From: Synechococcales cyanobacterium GL140_1_metabat_312
Lineage (GTDB): Bacteria > Cyanobacteriota > Cyanobacteriia > Leptolyngbyales > Leptolyngbyaceae
Length of the DNA stretch: 55,565 nt
Direction of reading: 5' to 3'
Assembly (NCBI GenBank): GCA_025351345.1
Contig: JANXWB010000064.1
Location: 1 to 55,565, forward strand
Both the position numbers and the translations under genes were made by a program. A model generated the notes under the pieces. It was not told the DNA's origin, did no database searches, and worked only from the letters and a program-made list of their open reading frames with translations. Positions 28,096 to 35,124 of the stretch are shown in pieces; within the stretch, counting starts at the first letter, position 1, and every line of letters starts with the position of its first letter.

Positions 28096-29253
28096 TTACT
28101 TTGGTTTTTGTACGGCGATGTTTTGGAGTTGGGTGAGCCATTTACTTAATTCTGCTTCACTGAGTTTCTGGTGTCTGTTTAAGGCGTTGAAAATTTGTTC
28201 TAATTCTCTCGGCGATCGGCCTGTTTTTTGGGTCCAGAGTTTAATGATGGTGGCAGGGTCTTGGGGTGCGGCGGTGAGACCTAGAGTTCGCTGGAGTTTG
28301 GTGATTTCGGCTTTGCTGAGGGTTTCGATGACAAAATCGGTGCTGTTTGCTTTTTGTAAGATTCCGGCCATGGCTTGAATGTAGGCGAGGCTGTTGTTGA
28401 TGGGCGGTGGTTCGATGGTTTTGACTTGGCCAAAGCGCCAGTTTTTGCCATAAATTAAAACGCTGATTCCAATTAGAAATTGGGTAAATAGAATGATAAT
28501 GGGGGTTTGAGCTAGGAATTCAAATACGCTACCTTTGCCTTCTTCTTTTGCGGCTTCAATGTCGCGGTATCCATGGAGATATTCATCAATCCAAATCCGA
28601 TCGTTTTTGACTAATGTGCTGAGATATTTAAAGTTTCCAGGATTTGATTGATAGGCGTTTGCAGCAATGAATTGAGGAATAATATAAATCAATTCGCCTT
28701 TCCCCAATGTTCTTTTCATGATTAATGCGCCATAATTATCTTGAATTAAAGGTTCTTCTTGACGATCGATTGAGATATCAGTATTTGTGGCAGTCTTGGT
28801 TTTGATAAATCGCCTTGTGGTGTCAATTTTAATGGGTCCGACAATTGTATTGGGTTGACTTGTAAAGCTAGCTTTTGTGGCTTGTGCTTTTTTATTAGTA
28901 CTGCGATCTGCGCCGATGATGATCCAGCGATTGCCTTTTTCAATCCAATTTGTATTAATTGATTGTCCAATAAAACTAGTATTATCTATGGCAATTTGAA
29001 TGAAGGTTGTATTTTTAGTATTTGCATTGAAGAATTCACTATTATTTGGTTTCCGCAATCGATCGATCGTCGCGCCGCTTTTTTCCATATATTCATACCA
29101 AGCGCCATAGCCTTCCGGTGTTTTGCCATAACTCGATCCAGTGCTTTGAGGGCTGCTAGGGGCGTTGATTAAGGTGAGTAGAATCAATGCGATCGCGGTG
29201 AGCGCAACTGTCCACCATTGTCTGGGATTGAGGGCTTGCTTAAGGCTTTGCAT
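28096..29253 (-). CDS. DUF4350 membrane protein
   Basis: A 385-residue protein with an N-terminal membrane helix (about 13-30) and another near 250-268 (PIIILFTQFLIGISVLI). Between them lies the DUF4350 domain, recognised by GAWYEYMEKSGATIDRLRKP and the ERW-like NRWIIIGAD segment. The fold resembles a periplasmic ligand-binding domain. The gene start overlaps the stop of the DUF4129 gene by one base, and MoxR follows. Together these are thought to form a membrane complex served by MoxR. The function is unknown. Confidence 0.82.
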   Translation of the reverse strand: MQSLKQALNPRQWWTVALTAIALILLTLINAPSSPQSTGSSYGKTPEGYGAWYEYMEKSGATIDRLRKPNNSEFFNANTKNTTFIQIAIDNTSFIGQSINTNWIEKGNRWIIIGADRSTNKKAQATKASFTSQPNTIVGPIKIDTTRRFIKTKTATNTDISIDRQEEPLIQDNYGALIMKRTLGKGELIYIIPQFIAANAYQSNPGNFKYLSTLVKNDRIWIDEYLHGYRDIEAAKEEGKGSVFEFLAQTPIIILFTQFLIGISVLIYGKNWRFGQVKTIEPPPINNSLAYIQAMAGILQKANSTDFVIETLSKAEITKLQRTLGLTAAPQDPATIIKLWTQKTGRSPRELEQIFNALNRHQKLSEAELSKWLTQLQNIAVQKPK

Positions 29254-29882
29254 TACGGGGTCTCCTGCTCAATGTCTCGGTAGGCCCGATCGCAGTCTTC
29301 GTACTGTTGGACTAAATTCTGGGAGTTAGTACTATTTGCCTCAGATGTGTAGTTTGTATCGTAATACATAGCCTCGTGGGCATTTACTAATGTTTGGTAG
29401 GCCCGATCGCTCTTCTGACTCTTTTTGCGTTGGCGGAGTTGGATTCTGTATTCGCCATTGGTCATGCTGTCGTCATTGGCGAGAAGTTGGCGATCTTTCA
29501 GTCTGCTGAGAGCTGCGAAATAGATGGCGCGGGTGGCTTTGGTGTAGTCGCCGTTGGCTTTGGCACTCTTTGCTTGATCGAGCCATTGGGTGGTTGTGGG
29601 TTCGGGTGTGGCGATCGGTTTTTGGGGAGTAGGAGTGGTGTGTTGGGTGATTAGGCGGGTGATGAGTGGGTAGAGTTTCCAGAGGGTAAAACTGATTCCT
29701 GAAACTATGATTAGCCAATATAGAGTTTCCCAAGTTTGCGGTGGGACTTCAGGCTTTGGGGTGTTGTTGGGCAGTTGGGGTGGATTCCAGCCAGCGGTGA
29801 GTTGTTCAAACCATTCTCCAATGCGTTGCTGCCCGAGTTTGAGTTCCCAGGAAAGATTGGTTTTTTCAAAGTCTTGGGCCAT
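29253..29882 (-). CDS. DUF4129 membrane protein
   Basis: A 209-residue protein with a transmembrane helix around 53-73 (LYWLIIVSGISFTLWKLYPL) and the C-terminal DUF4129 domain (KATRAIYFAALSRLKDRQLL then TNGEY). DUF4129 domains occur in transglutaminase and MoxR-linked membrane proteins. It is the second gene of the four-gene minus-strand set, 51 bp after the lipoprotein gene and overlapping DUF4350 by one base. Its biochemical role is not known. Confidence 0.8.
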   Translation of the reverse strand: MAQDFEKTNLSWELKLGQQRIGEWFEQLTAGWNPPQLPNNTPKPEVPPQTWETLYWLIIVSGISFTLWKLYPLITRLITQHTTPTPQKPIATPEPTTTQWLDQAKSAKANGDYTKATRAIYFAALSRLKDRQLLANDDSMTNGEYRIQLRQRKKSQKSDRAYQTLVNAHEAMYYDTNYTSEANSTNSQNLVQQYEDCDRAYRDIEQETP

Positions 29883-29933
29883 GACGATCGGGCGAATGAA
29901 TGGTTAAGTTATCTGATTTTACACCATGCCTAA

Positions 29934-30242
29934 TTAAAGTCCGTTCTGGGATTTGCTGATGGCTTGATCATTCAGAAAGACAATCGTAATGGATTTGTTC
30001 CCATCTTTCCAGGTCATGGTGTTGCCTTTTATCCCGATGCCACCCAGGCCAATGCCACTGCTTTGTTGTTCGGTGGGTTCGCCCATGATTTCTTTGACTT
30101 TTTCAATTTTTAGGCCCGTAATACCTGTTTCAATTTTGTCGTAGTTGGCTTGATTGACTTTGCTTCCGATACATCCGATGAGGCTGAAGCTAAGGCTGAT
30201 GGCGGTGAGGAAGGCGATCGTGGTTTGACGGATGTGAGACAT
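29934..30242 (-). CDS. small lipoprotein, DUF3862/SmpA-like
   Basis: A 102-residue exported protein. The signal peptide ends at the lipobox LIGC, so the cysteine near residue 24 would be lipidated. The mature part reads NYDKIETGITGLKIEKVKEI then MGEPTE, the pattern of the SmpA/OmlA and DUF3862 fold, which binds other envelope proteins. It is probably the first gene of the DUF4129-DUF4350-MoxR operon, and so may be an envelope component of the same complex. Confidence 0.7.
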   Translation of the reverse strand: MSHIRQTTIAFLTAISLSFSLIGCIGSKVNQANYDKIETGITGLKIEKVKEIMGEPTEQQSSGIGLGGIGIKGNTMTWKDGNKSITIVFLNDQAISKSQNGL

Positions 30243-30579
30243 GGGGCAGCTTCTCTCTAGAACATTTGGGAATGGCTACAAGTTTAAGTGGCAGAATTCC
30301 GGAATGTATAAATTTGAATACTGGTATTTTGCGGGCGGCTAGGTCGCGATCGTTGAATCCTGGACAGTATCGCGTTGTGATGATGGTTGAGAGGTTGGTG
30401 GCTGAATAGAGCGTTGAGATCGCTTTAGGCGGTACGAGATCGATCGCATTGGGATTCTCAAATCCAGATGAAGGATCGCGATCGCACTTCCCCCAACCGT
30501 CCTAAGCCTTATTGCTACACCCGTGACATGACAGCATTCAGTAATTCTGTTTGTTTAATTTTAGTAGCTTCGATCGAGT
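30243..30579. other. 337-bp spacer at the left edge of the accessory island
   Basis: No gene. Dense in HIP1-type sites. The right 89 bp (30489-30577) is the first copy of direct repeat A. The rest looks non-coding. Confidence 0.4.
30489..30577. repeat. direct repeat A, copy 1 (89 bp)
   Basis: Identical over 89 bp to 31419-31507. On the minus strand it reads SIEATKIKQTELLNAVMSRV plus stop in the frame of the HsdS-like relic. The two copies enclose exactly the MNT/HEPN module. The spacing between copies is 930 bp. Confidence 0.9.
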
Positions 30580-30993
30580 TTAAATCAAGAAGCTTCTGAT
30601 TTCGTCAGATAATAAGGATGTAATGAAATCAAAAATTTCTTCTGCTTTTTCGATCGCTTCTTGAAGTTCTTCTTCTGTCGGTTGTATCATATCACTGGGA
30701 TAACGAAATTCTGTCGCATAGGGCGTTAAGAGTTCTGAGGTTTCTTGATAGTGCTGAAAATCTGGATTGACAACGATCGCGAGTTGAAGGAGTAGACGCA
30801 GATCATGCGTTCTGGGAAAGGTTTGATCCTGTAGTACTAAGATACCTTTGAGTGCTTTCTCCGCACATTGCTGACAGTGATAGATGGCAATGTCTGAATA
30901 GATATCTGAATCACTGCTGAGTTTCTGGGCGGCGAGTAAATCATGTTGTGCTTTGATGATCCAATTTTTTATAAGCTCATCTTTTCTATCCAT
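30580..30993 (-). CDS. HEPN-domain toxin-like protein
   Basis: A 137-residue HEPN protein. The helical core is CQQCAEKALKGILVL followed by FPRTHDLRLLL, the family pattern in which the arginine and histidine contribute to the RNase site. HEPN proteins paired with MNT nucleotidyltransferases form type VII toxin-antitoxin systems in which the MNT enzyme modifies the HEPN RNase. It overlaps the MNT gene by 8 bp and its stop lies 3 bp from repeat A copy 1. The AAEKALKG-type second helix is intact. Confidence 0.85.
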   Translation of the reverse strand: MDRKDELIKNWIIKAQHDLLAAQKLSSDSDIYSDIAIYHCQQCAEKALKGILVLQDQTFPRTHDLRLLLQLAIVVNPDFQHYQETSELLTPYATEFRYPSDMIQPTEEELQEAIEKAEEIFDFITSLLSDEIRSFLI

Positions 30994-31351
30994 ATAAACA
31001 TCTCCCTTTCAATAAGATTTGATGTTCTAAAGATTGTGGGACTTGTGAAAATTTTTCGACTTCTTCGCGAGTCTTAACGAGGATGTCTAACGGATAAGGG
31101 ATATCTCTAAGGCATCGATAGGCAAGGGTCGATCGCTGAGTTGGTGAGATATCGCTGCTGGATAAAATTATGAGTAAGTCTAAATCACTATCTGCGTTTG
31201 GGGTTCCCCATGCATGAGAGCCAAACAAGAATATATTTTCTGGATTAAATTCTTTAACTAAGCGATCGGTTATGTCGAAGATGAGACGATCGCTTAGTGG
31301 GGAGTCCGTGGCTAGTGATTCTGTGGTGATTGGGAGTTGTTGGACGACCAT
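30986..31351 (-). CDS. MNT-type minimal nucleotidyltransferase antitoxin
   Basis: A 121-residue nucleotidyltransferase-fold protein. GSHAWGTPNADSDLD carries the G-S motif (G44-S45) and the paired metal acids D56 and D58; the third acid is D89 in YPLDILV. In MNT/HEPN pairs this enzyme adds AMP units to the HEPN toxin. All three acids are present, so activity is likely. Gene order (MNT first, short overlap, HEPN second) is the standard one. Confidence 0.87.
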   Translation of the reverse strand: MVVQQLPITTESLATDSPLSDRLIFDITDRLVKEFNPENIFLFGSHAWGTPNADSDLDLLIILSSSDISPTQRSTLAYRCLRDIPYPLDILVKTREEVEKFSQVPQSLEHQILLKGRCLYG

Positions 31352-31418
31352 GGTCTGACCACTTTTTCTCTAAGACTCTAATCATTATAGTTTATGAAGT
31401 CCGATCGTTGGCTATGCC

Positions 31419-31507
31419 TCCCCCAACCGTCCTAAGCCTTATTGCTACACCCGTGACATGACAGCATTCAGTAATTCTGTTTGTTTAATTTTAGTAGCTT
31501 CGATCGA
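31419..31507. repeat. direct repeat A, copy 2 (89 bp)
   Basis: Second copy of the exact 89-bp repeat. Unlike copy 1 it continues into an upstream coding-like stretch on the minus strand, so this copy is the one still joined to its original gene (HsdS-like relic). Confidence 0.9.
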
Positions 31508-31660
31508 CGCTTCTAATCGATCGCAAAACTCCATCAGCCGATCGTTTTCTTCGTCATCCCTAGTCGATTTCTCTACAGCCCATGACAAGAAAATCTGCAA
31601 GATTTCATCAAGATTGAACGAACCACCAAACCCCCCAAAGATCGATCGTTACGCTTTTCA
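31432..31660 (-). pseudogene. C-terminal relic, HsdS-like
   Basis: On the minus strand an uninterrupted frame without a start codon reads from about 31650 to a stop at 31452-31454: FNLDEILQIFLSWAVEKSTR, then DDEENDRLMEFCDRLEASIE and ATKIKQTELLNAVMSRV. The LMEFCDRLEA part resembles the coiled-coil end of type I restriction specificity subunits (L-M-x-L-C-D-x-L-E). The upstream part of the gene is missing, so it is a relic; its left end is set approximately. The identification as HsdS rests on that motif alone. Confidence 0.45.
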
Positions 31661-31699
31661 AGAAGACTCAATGCTGCTGGGTTATTCGTTACTGCGTTA
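31634..31699. repeat. direct repeat B, copy 1
   Basis: CCCAAAGATCGATCGT followed by CTTTTCAAGAAGACTCAATG and CTGCTGG. The same block recurs at 32343-32416 and 33055-33122, about 715 bp apart. On the plus strand this copy reads PKIDRYAFQEDSMLLGYSLL plus R and stop, like the end of a gene. It lies immediately before the ParD-like module. Confidence 0.8.
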
Positions 31700-31729
31700 A
31701 ACTGTAGAGGAAATCTTTGGAGCTTTTCT

Positions 31730-32017
31730 ATGGTGATTTCTTTGCCGCCTGAGGTGGAATTGTTGGTGAAACGTCAGGTTGAGAATGGGACGTATGGCTC
31801 GATGACCTATGGTCGGTCGGAGACCATCGAGGATGTCGTGATGGCGGGATTGAGTCATATTTTGGGACAGGATGATCTTGAGGCAGAGATGAGCCACGAT
31901 CAGTTGAAACAGGAAGTTTTGATCGGGCTAGAACAAGCCGATCGAGGAGAACTTCTAGATTTTCACGGTGAAGTAGAAGCGATTCGTCAACGAATTCATC
32001 AGCGCTACAAAGAATAA
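31730..32017 (+). CDS. ParD-like antitoxin
   Basis: A 95-residue protein beginning MVISLPPEVELLVKRQVENG, the ribbon-helix-helix start of ParD antitoxins, followed by an ETIEDVVMAGL helix and a charged C-terminal tail (IRQRIHQRYKE) that normally wraps the toxin. A small extra segment (YGSMTYGR) lies between strand and helix, apparently a local duplication. The stop overlaps the ATG of a broken ParE gene (TAATG). It is intact although its toxin is not. Confidence 0.78.
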   Translation: MVISLPPEVELLVKRQVENGTYGSMTYGRSETIEDVVMAGLSHILGQDDLEAEMSHDQLKQEVLIGLEQADRGELLDFHGEVEAIRQRIHQRYKE

Positions 32018-32321
32018 TGAGATTTAATATCACGCCTGCGGCAAGTCAAGATATGGCTTTGATCGCAGATAATCTTGCCGATCGGGTTGGGTTGGATAGT
32101 AGCGATCGATTTTTACAAGGGGTAACTGCAAAAATCAGTTGGTTGACTTAGTTTCCATCAATGGGTCGGCGACGGGATGATCTAGCGACAGGCATACGAA
32201 TTTGAATTACGAGAAGTATTTGATCTTTTATCGTGTAAACGATGAGGCTGTAGACATTTTACGGATTGTTCAGGGAAGCCGAAATTTAGAACAGATCTTT
32301 CAACCTGGAGATTTGGAATAA
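32017..32321 (+). pseudogene. broken ParE/RelE toxin
   Basis: The frame starts MRFNITPAASQDMALIADNL and runs to LTAKISWLT-like ISWLT, then hits a TAG exactly where ParE proteins have an alanine or glutamine before FPSMGRRRDDL. That frame continues to IRI and stops again. A different frame then gives NYEKYLIFYRVNDEAVDILR, IVQGSRNLEQIF and a natural stop, matching the ParE C-terminal half (YLIFYR ... VHGSRD). So there is one nonsense codon (32148-32150 region) and one frameshift near 32200. The toxin is presumed dead. Confidence 0.8.
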
Positions 32322-32342
32322 ACCGATCGCATTTCCCGACAG

Positions 32343-32416
32343 TTTCGATCGCCCCCAAAGATCGATCGTCACGTCGCTTTTCAAGAAGACTCAATGCTGC
32401 TGGGGATTCTGAGAGG
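32343..32416. repeat. direct repeat B, copy 2
   Basis: Shares with copy 3 the extended block TTCGATCGC...CCAAAGATCGATCGTCAC ... GGGGATTCTGAG. It differs from copy 1 by a 3-bp insertion (TCG). It separates the ParD/ParE module from the HigB/HigA-like module and overlaps the false upstream extension of the latter. Confidence 0.8.
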
Positions 32417-32456
32417 TGCTAAGCTGGATTCATCTCTGAACTATTTCATTGAACAC

Positions 32457-32753
32457 ATGATTGAAGTTCGCCAGACTCCTACATTCTTAACGTGGTTTAA
32501 GAATCTGAAAGATCGAAAAGCAAAAGCTCGTATTCAAGCACGAATCGATCGAATGGAATTGGGTAATTTTGGTGATGTTGCGCCTGTTGGTGAGGGAGTT
32601 AGTGAGCTTCGGATTCATTATGGTCCGGGATACAGAGTTTATTTTGTCCAACTGGATCTAGTGGTTGTTATTCTTCTATCTGGCGGTGATAAAAGTTCTC
32701 AAGATACTGATATTAAAAAAGCTAAAGAATTTGCAAAGCAATTGGAGGATTAA
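32457..32753 (+). CDS. RelE/HigB-like toxin (HI1419 type)
   Basis: A 98-residue toxin-fold protein: MIEVRQTPTFLTWFKNLKDR, then KAKARIQARIDRMELGNFGD, VGEGVSELRIHYGPGYRVYF and a final ILLSGGDKSSQ. This matches the addiction-module killer family of the HI1419 type, RelE superfamily, where the arginine-rich sheet cleaves mRNA on ribosomes. The frame opens at 32394 inside repeat B, but ATG 32457 is the family start. The antitoxin follows 3 bp after the stop, toxin first as usual for this type. Confidence 0.87.
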   Translation: MIEVRQTPTFLTWFKNLKDRKAKARIQARIDRMELGNFGDVAPVGEGVSELRIHYGPGYRVYFVQLDLVVVILLSGGDKSSQDTDIKKAKEFAKQLED

Positions 32754-32756
32754 ATC

Positions 32757-33050
32757 ATGGCTCTTGTAACAACTCGTTGGGATTCGGCAGAGCATCTTAA
32801 AACAGAAGAAGATATTCAATTGTATTTAGAAGCGTGTCTTGAGGAAGCAGATGATGATCCTGCTTTAATGATTCATGCGTTTGGCGTGATTGCGCGGGCT
32901 AGGAATCTGAGTCAACTGGTTCAAGATACGGGTTTAAGTTCGGAGGGCTTGTATGATGCGCTCTCTCCTGGTGGCAATCCGACCTTTGATACTGTGGCAA
33001 AAGTTGCAAAAGCTTTAGGGTTTAAGCTGAGTATTCAACCTATGGGTTAA
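32757..33050 (+). CDS. HigA-like antitoxin (HI1420 type)
   Basis: A 97-residue DNA-binding antitoxin: an N-terminal segment (TTRWDSAEHLKTEEDIQLYL, EACLEEADDDPALM) and a C-terminal helix-turn-helix (GLSSEGLYDALSPGGNPTFD then TVAKVAKALGFKLSI). This is the standard HI1420-type partner of the toxin just upstream and should both neutralise it and repress the operon. Both genes look complete, so this module is probably functional. Confidence 0.87.
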   Translation: MALVTTRWDSAEHLKTEEDIQLYLEACLEEADDDPALMIHAFGVIARARNLSQLVQDTGLSSEGLYDALSPGGNPTFDTVAKVAKALGFKLSIQPMG

Positions 33051-33054
33051 GTAC

Positions 33055-33122
33055 TTCGATCGCACCCAAAGATCGATCGTCACTTTTCACGAAGACTCAA
33101 TAATGCTGGGGATTCTGAGGGT
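33055..33122. repeat. direct repeat B, copy 3
   Basis: Matches copy 2 from TTCGATCGC through GGGGATTCTGAGG, with a few small indels (TAATGCTG for TGCTGCTG). It begins 4 bp after the antitoxin stop and closes the HigB/HigA-like cassette. Confidence 0.8.
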
Positions 33123-33197
33123 TGGGCGATCGGTTGGGCTTACATAGTTGAGTTCAATGAAAATCAGAGTATTCTGAACTCCTATTACAACTAAGGT

Positions 33198-33941
33198 CTA
33201 ACCCTGGCGGATGCTGTTAATCTCTGCAACTGTATAGATTGGTTCGCGCGTATGGGCGATGCGATGACATGTCGGACAAAGTGAGACGAGATCATCCAGA
33301 CTTGTCTCACGAACACCCCAAGAAATGGGATTGGTATGGTGGCACTCGATCACAAAGTGTCCAGAGACTTCCAACTTAAACCCACAAGCTTGGCATGTAT
33401 AACCGTCATGCTGTTTCCGTCGTTTGGCAAGATCAGTATTTCGTGTTGTCACATACAGTTGCTGATCCTTCTTGTAGCCTTCCACTGCGCGCTCATCGTC
33501 AATCGGAAAAAAAGTTGGAACAGGAGATGGTTGCGGTGCTTCATCAATCGGAGAAGTTAGAACAGGAGATGGTTGCGGTGCTTCATCAATTGGAGAAGTT
33601 CGTACGGGAGATAGTGGCGACACTTCGTTAATCCCAAACTTTTCCTTTCCATTGCGATTGCTACCCCAAACTATACTTGCCGCTTGTGAAGGAGAGTTGA
33701 AAGTATGGTCTTTTTGAAAGCGATAACGATCGCCATCTTTAGTAAGCGTTCCGTTTGAAATTAACTCTTGCCTTAGTTCTTTTCGCCCAGCCCGGTCAAA
33801 AGAAGCCTCTAGGTTGTCGTCGCCAACTGCGCCCGATCCCTCTAAAATAATGAACGGTTTACTCCGTACACCGCGTGCTGATGAGTTACTCCATATACCG
33901 CGTGCTTGAACACCGTCTGATTTGCCTTCAAAAACTTCCAT
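33198..33941 (-). CDS. DUF4357 - HNH nuclease fusion
   Basis: A 247-residue protein. Residues about 15-105 are a DUF4357 domain (SARGVRSKPFIILEGSGAVG, FDRAGRKELRQELISNGTL, FNSPSQAASIVWG). A proline-rich linker contains a 14-residue unit (SPIDEAPQPSPVLT) repeated twice and a half, encoded by a 42-bp tandem repeat at about 33521-33610. The C-terminal HNH domain has YTCQACGFKLE, VIECHHTNPIS and LVSLCPTCHRIAH, giving two CxxC zinc pairs and the catalytic histidine. Domains of both kinds occur in restriction and defence proteins. It stands alone in the island, with no clear flanking repeat on its right. Confidence 0.75.
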   Translation of the reverse strand: MEVFEGKSDGVQARGIWSNSSARGVRSKPFIILEGSGAVGDDNLEASFDRAGRKELRQELISNGTLTKDGDRYRFQKDHTFNSPSQAASIVWGSNRNGKEKFGINEVSPLSPVRTSPIDEAPQPSPVLTSPIDEAPQPSPVPTFFPIDDERAVEGYKKDQQLYVTTRNTDLAKRRKQHDGYTCQACGFKLEVSGHFVIECHHTNPISWGVRETSLDDLVSLCPTCHRIAHTREPIYTVAEINSIRQG

Positions 33942-34264
33942 TTTAAATAGTTTCCAGAAATAGTTTCAATGTTTTTATAGTTCCCCTCATCTCTGATAAT
34001 CTATCCTGATTTTATAGAGACCATACAACATATCTTATTAAATTATAAATTCTCATGAGAGATCTGCTCATTCTTCGGAACCATCCCCTAACCCAACGAG
34101 AAAGGGCGATCTCACAGCCAAACTCCATCCTATCCACCTCAGAAGCACGATCGATCGCAAACCCTCCCAAACAAGCATCGCCTAGCCTACAGTGCTAACT
34201 CACGGAAAGACGATCGGACCCCACCGCCCACCTTGAGAGCATCGATGATTGAAGGACGATCGCG
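33942..34264. other. 323-bp spacer with repeat C copy 1
   Basis: No gene. The left part (33942-34060) is AT-rich and should hold the promoter of the HNH gene. The right part (34184-34255) is repeat C copy 1, lying after the retropepsin stop. Confidence 0.45.
34184..34255. repeat. direct repeat C, copy 1
   Basis: AGCCTACAGTGCTAACT, CACGGAAAGACGATCGGACC, CCACCG, then CTTGAGAGCATCGATGA. It is collinear with copy 2 (35032-35108), lacking about 7 bp (TCCTAGC). On the minus strand it reads SIIDALKVGGGVRSSFRELA plus L and stop, again resembling a gene 3' end. It flanks the retropepsin cassette on its downstream side. Confidence 0.75.
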
Positions 34265-34666
34265 TTATGCACCCATTACAATCTGCGATCGCCTGACCTC
34301 GATCGTCGCATCACACAATATCAAAAGATCAATGCCCAACAAACCATCCACACCCGCACTTCGAGGCAAATCCAACGCTACCACATCATAATCAACCTGC
34401 GATCGTCCCAAAGCATTAAACAGCGGAACTTTCAGGCGAGGCACTTGCACCACACCACTTGCTGCCGTAATCGAAATCAACCGAGGCGATCGTGGAATCT
34501 CACAGCCTGAACGGACGAGGATTTGAGTTGATAAAACCGTATAACTCGATCCAGTATCAACCAATAGACGTGCAACCACAGGAGGCGTCACTCCCGTCCC
34601 CACTGAAACCCGCACAAACAACAATCCATTACGACGTTCTAATGAATAAATCACTCGCTGACTCAT
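34265..34666 (-). CDS. retropepsin-like aspartic protease
   Basis: A 133-residue single-lobe aspartic protease. RLLVDTGSSYTVLS holds the catalytic D37-T38-G39-S40, and GVDGLLGIDLL is the downstream flap-end motif I-L-G-x-D. Such proteins must dimerise to build one active site. No signal peptide, so cytosolic. It overlaps the upstream 76-residue gene by 4 bp, which implies translational coupling. Small standalone retropepsin-like genes are frequent in cyanobacteria; their targets are unknown. Confidence 0.82.
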   Translation of the reverse strand: MSQRVIYSLERRNGLLFVRVSVGTGVTPPVVARLLVDTGSSYTVLSTQILVRSGCEIPRSPRLISITAASGVVQVPRLKVPLFNALGRSQVDYDVVALDLPRSAGVDGLLGIDLLILCDATIEVRRSQIVMGA

Positions 34667-34893
34667 AGAATGAACGCCATATCCTCAGGCACTTTCACAA
34701 AACATTCGATCGCAACGCCCCGATCGCCCCGATGTCCGATCGCATCATAAACAACATCCCGATCGATCGAATGCGCAATTACCTCACCTGCGATCGGCTT
34801 CAAATTCTCATCCAATTCCGTGTAGGCAATCAAAACCCACTCCCCATCATACCGTTGCTCAATTTCACCAAAGCTTAAAACTTGCATCGTCAT
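34663..34893 (-). CDS. small partner of retropepsin, unknown
   Basis: A 76-residue soluble acidic protein (QVLSFGEIEQRYDGEWVLIA, YTELDENLKPIAGEVIAHS, then AIECFVKVPEDMAFIL). It has a beta-rich look and no motif I recognise. It is read before the protease with a 4-bp overlap, the same architecture as antitoxin-toxin pairs, so it may be a protease regulator, substrate or antitoxin-like partner. That idea is inference from context only. Confidence 0.6.
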   Translation of the reverse strand: MTMQVLSFGEIEQRYDGEWVLIAYTELDENLKPIAGEVIAHSIDRDVVYDAIGHRGDRGVAIECFVKVPEDMAFIL

Positions 34894-35031
34894 TCTCCGT
34901 ATACGATCGGACGAGCTTGTCCGTCACAGAACTCATAGCGCCCTCATCATCAGAACGGACTCACCCTCTCATCATACTGCAATGACCCAGCGATCGCTCC
35001 CGCACCCGAAACCCGATCGCCCAACCTCAGC

Positions 35032-35108
35032 AGCCTACAGTGCTAACTTACGGAAGGACGATCGCACCCCACCGTCCTAGCCCATCTTGAGAACGTCGTC
35101 GATCGAAG
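35032..35108. repeat. direct repeat C, copy 2
   Basis: Carries both halves: AGCCTACAGTGCTAACTTAC shared with copy 1, and CCCACCGTCCTAGCCCATCT plus TGAGAACG (35068-35095), identical over 28 bp with copy 3. It separates the retropepsin and XisH/XisI cassettes. On the minus strand it reads SIDDVLKMG and stop, then DGGVRSSFRKLAL and stop. Confidence 0.82.
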
Positions 35109-35124
35109 TGCAATCCAAAATCAA

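Noticed and set aside
31458-31700. 80-residue plus-strand frame between repeats A and B
   Set aside because: Most of it is antisense to the HsdS-like relic. Only its last 21 codons (repeat B copy 1) look like a real protein end, so it was described as a repeat.
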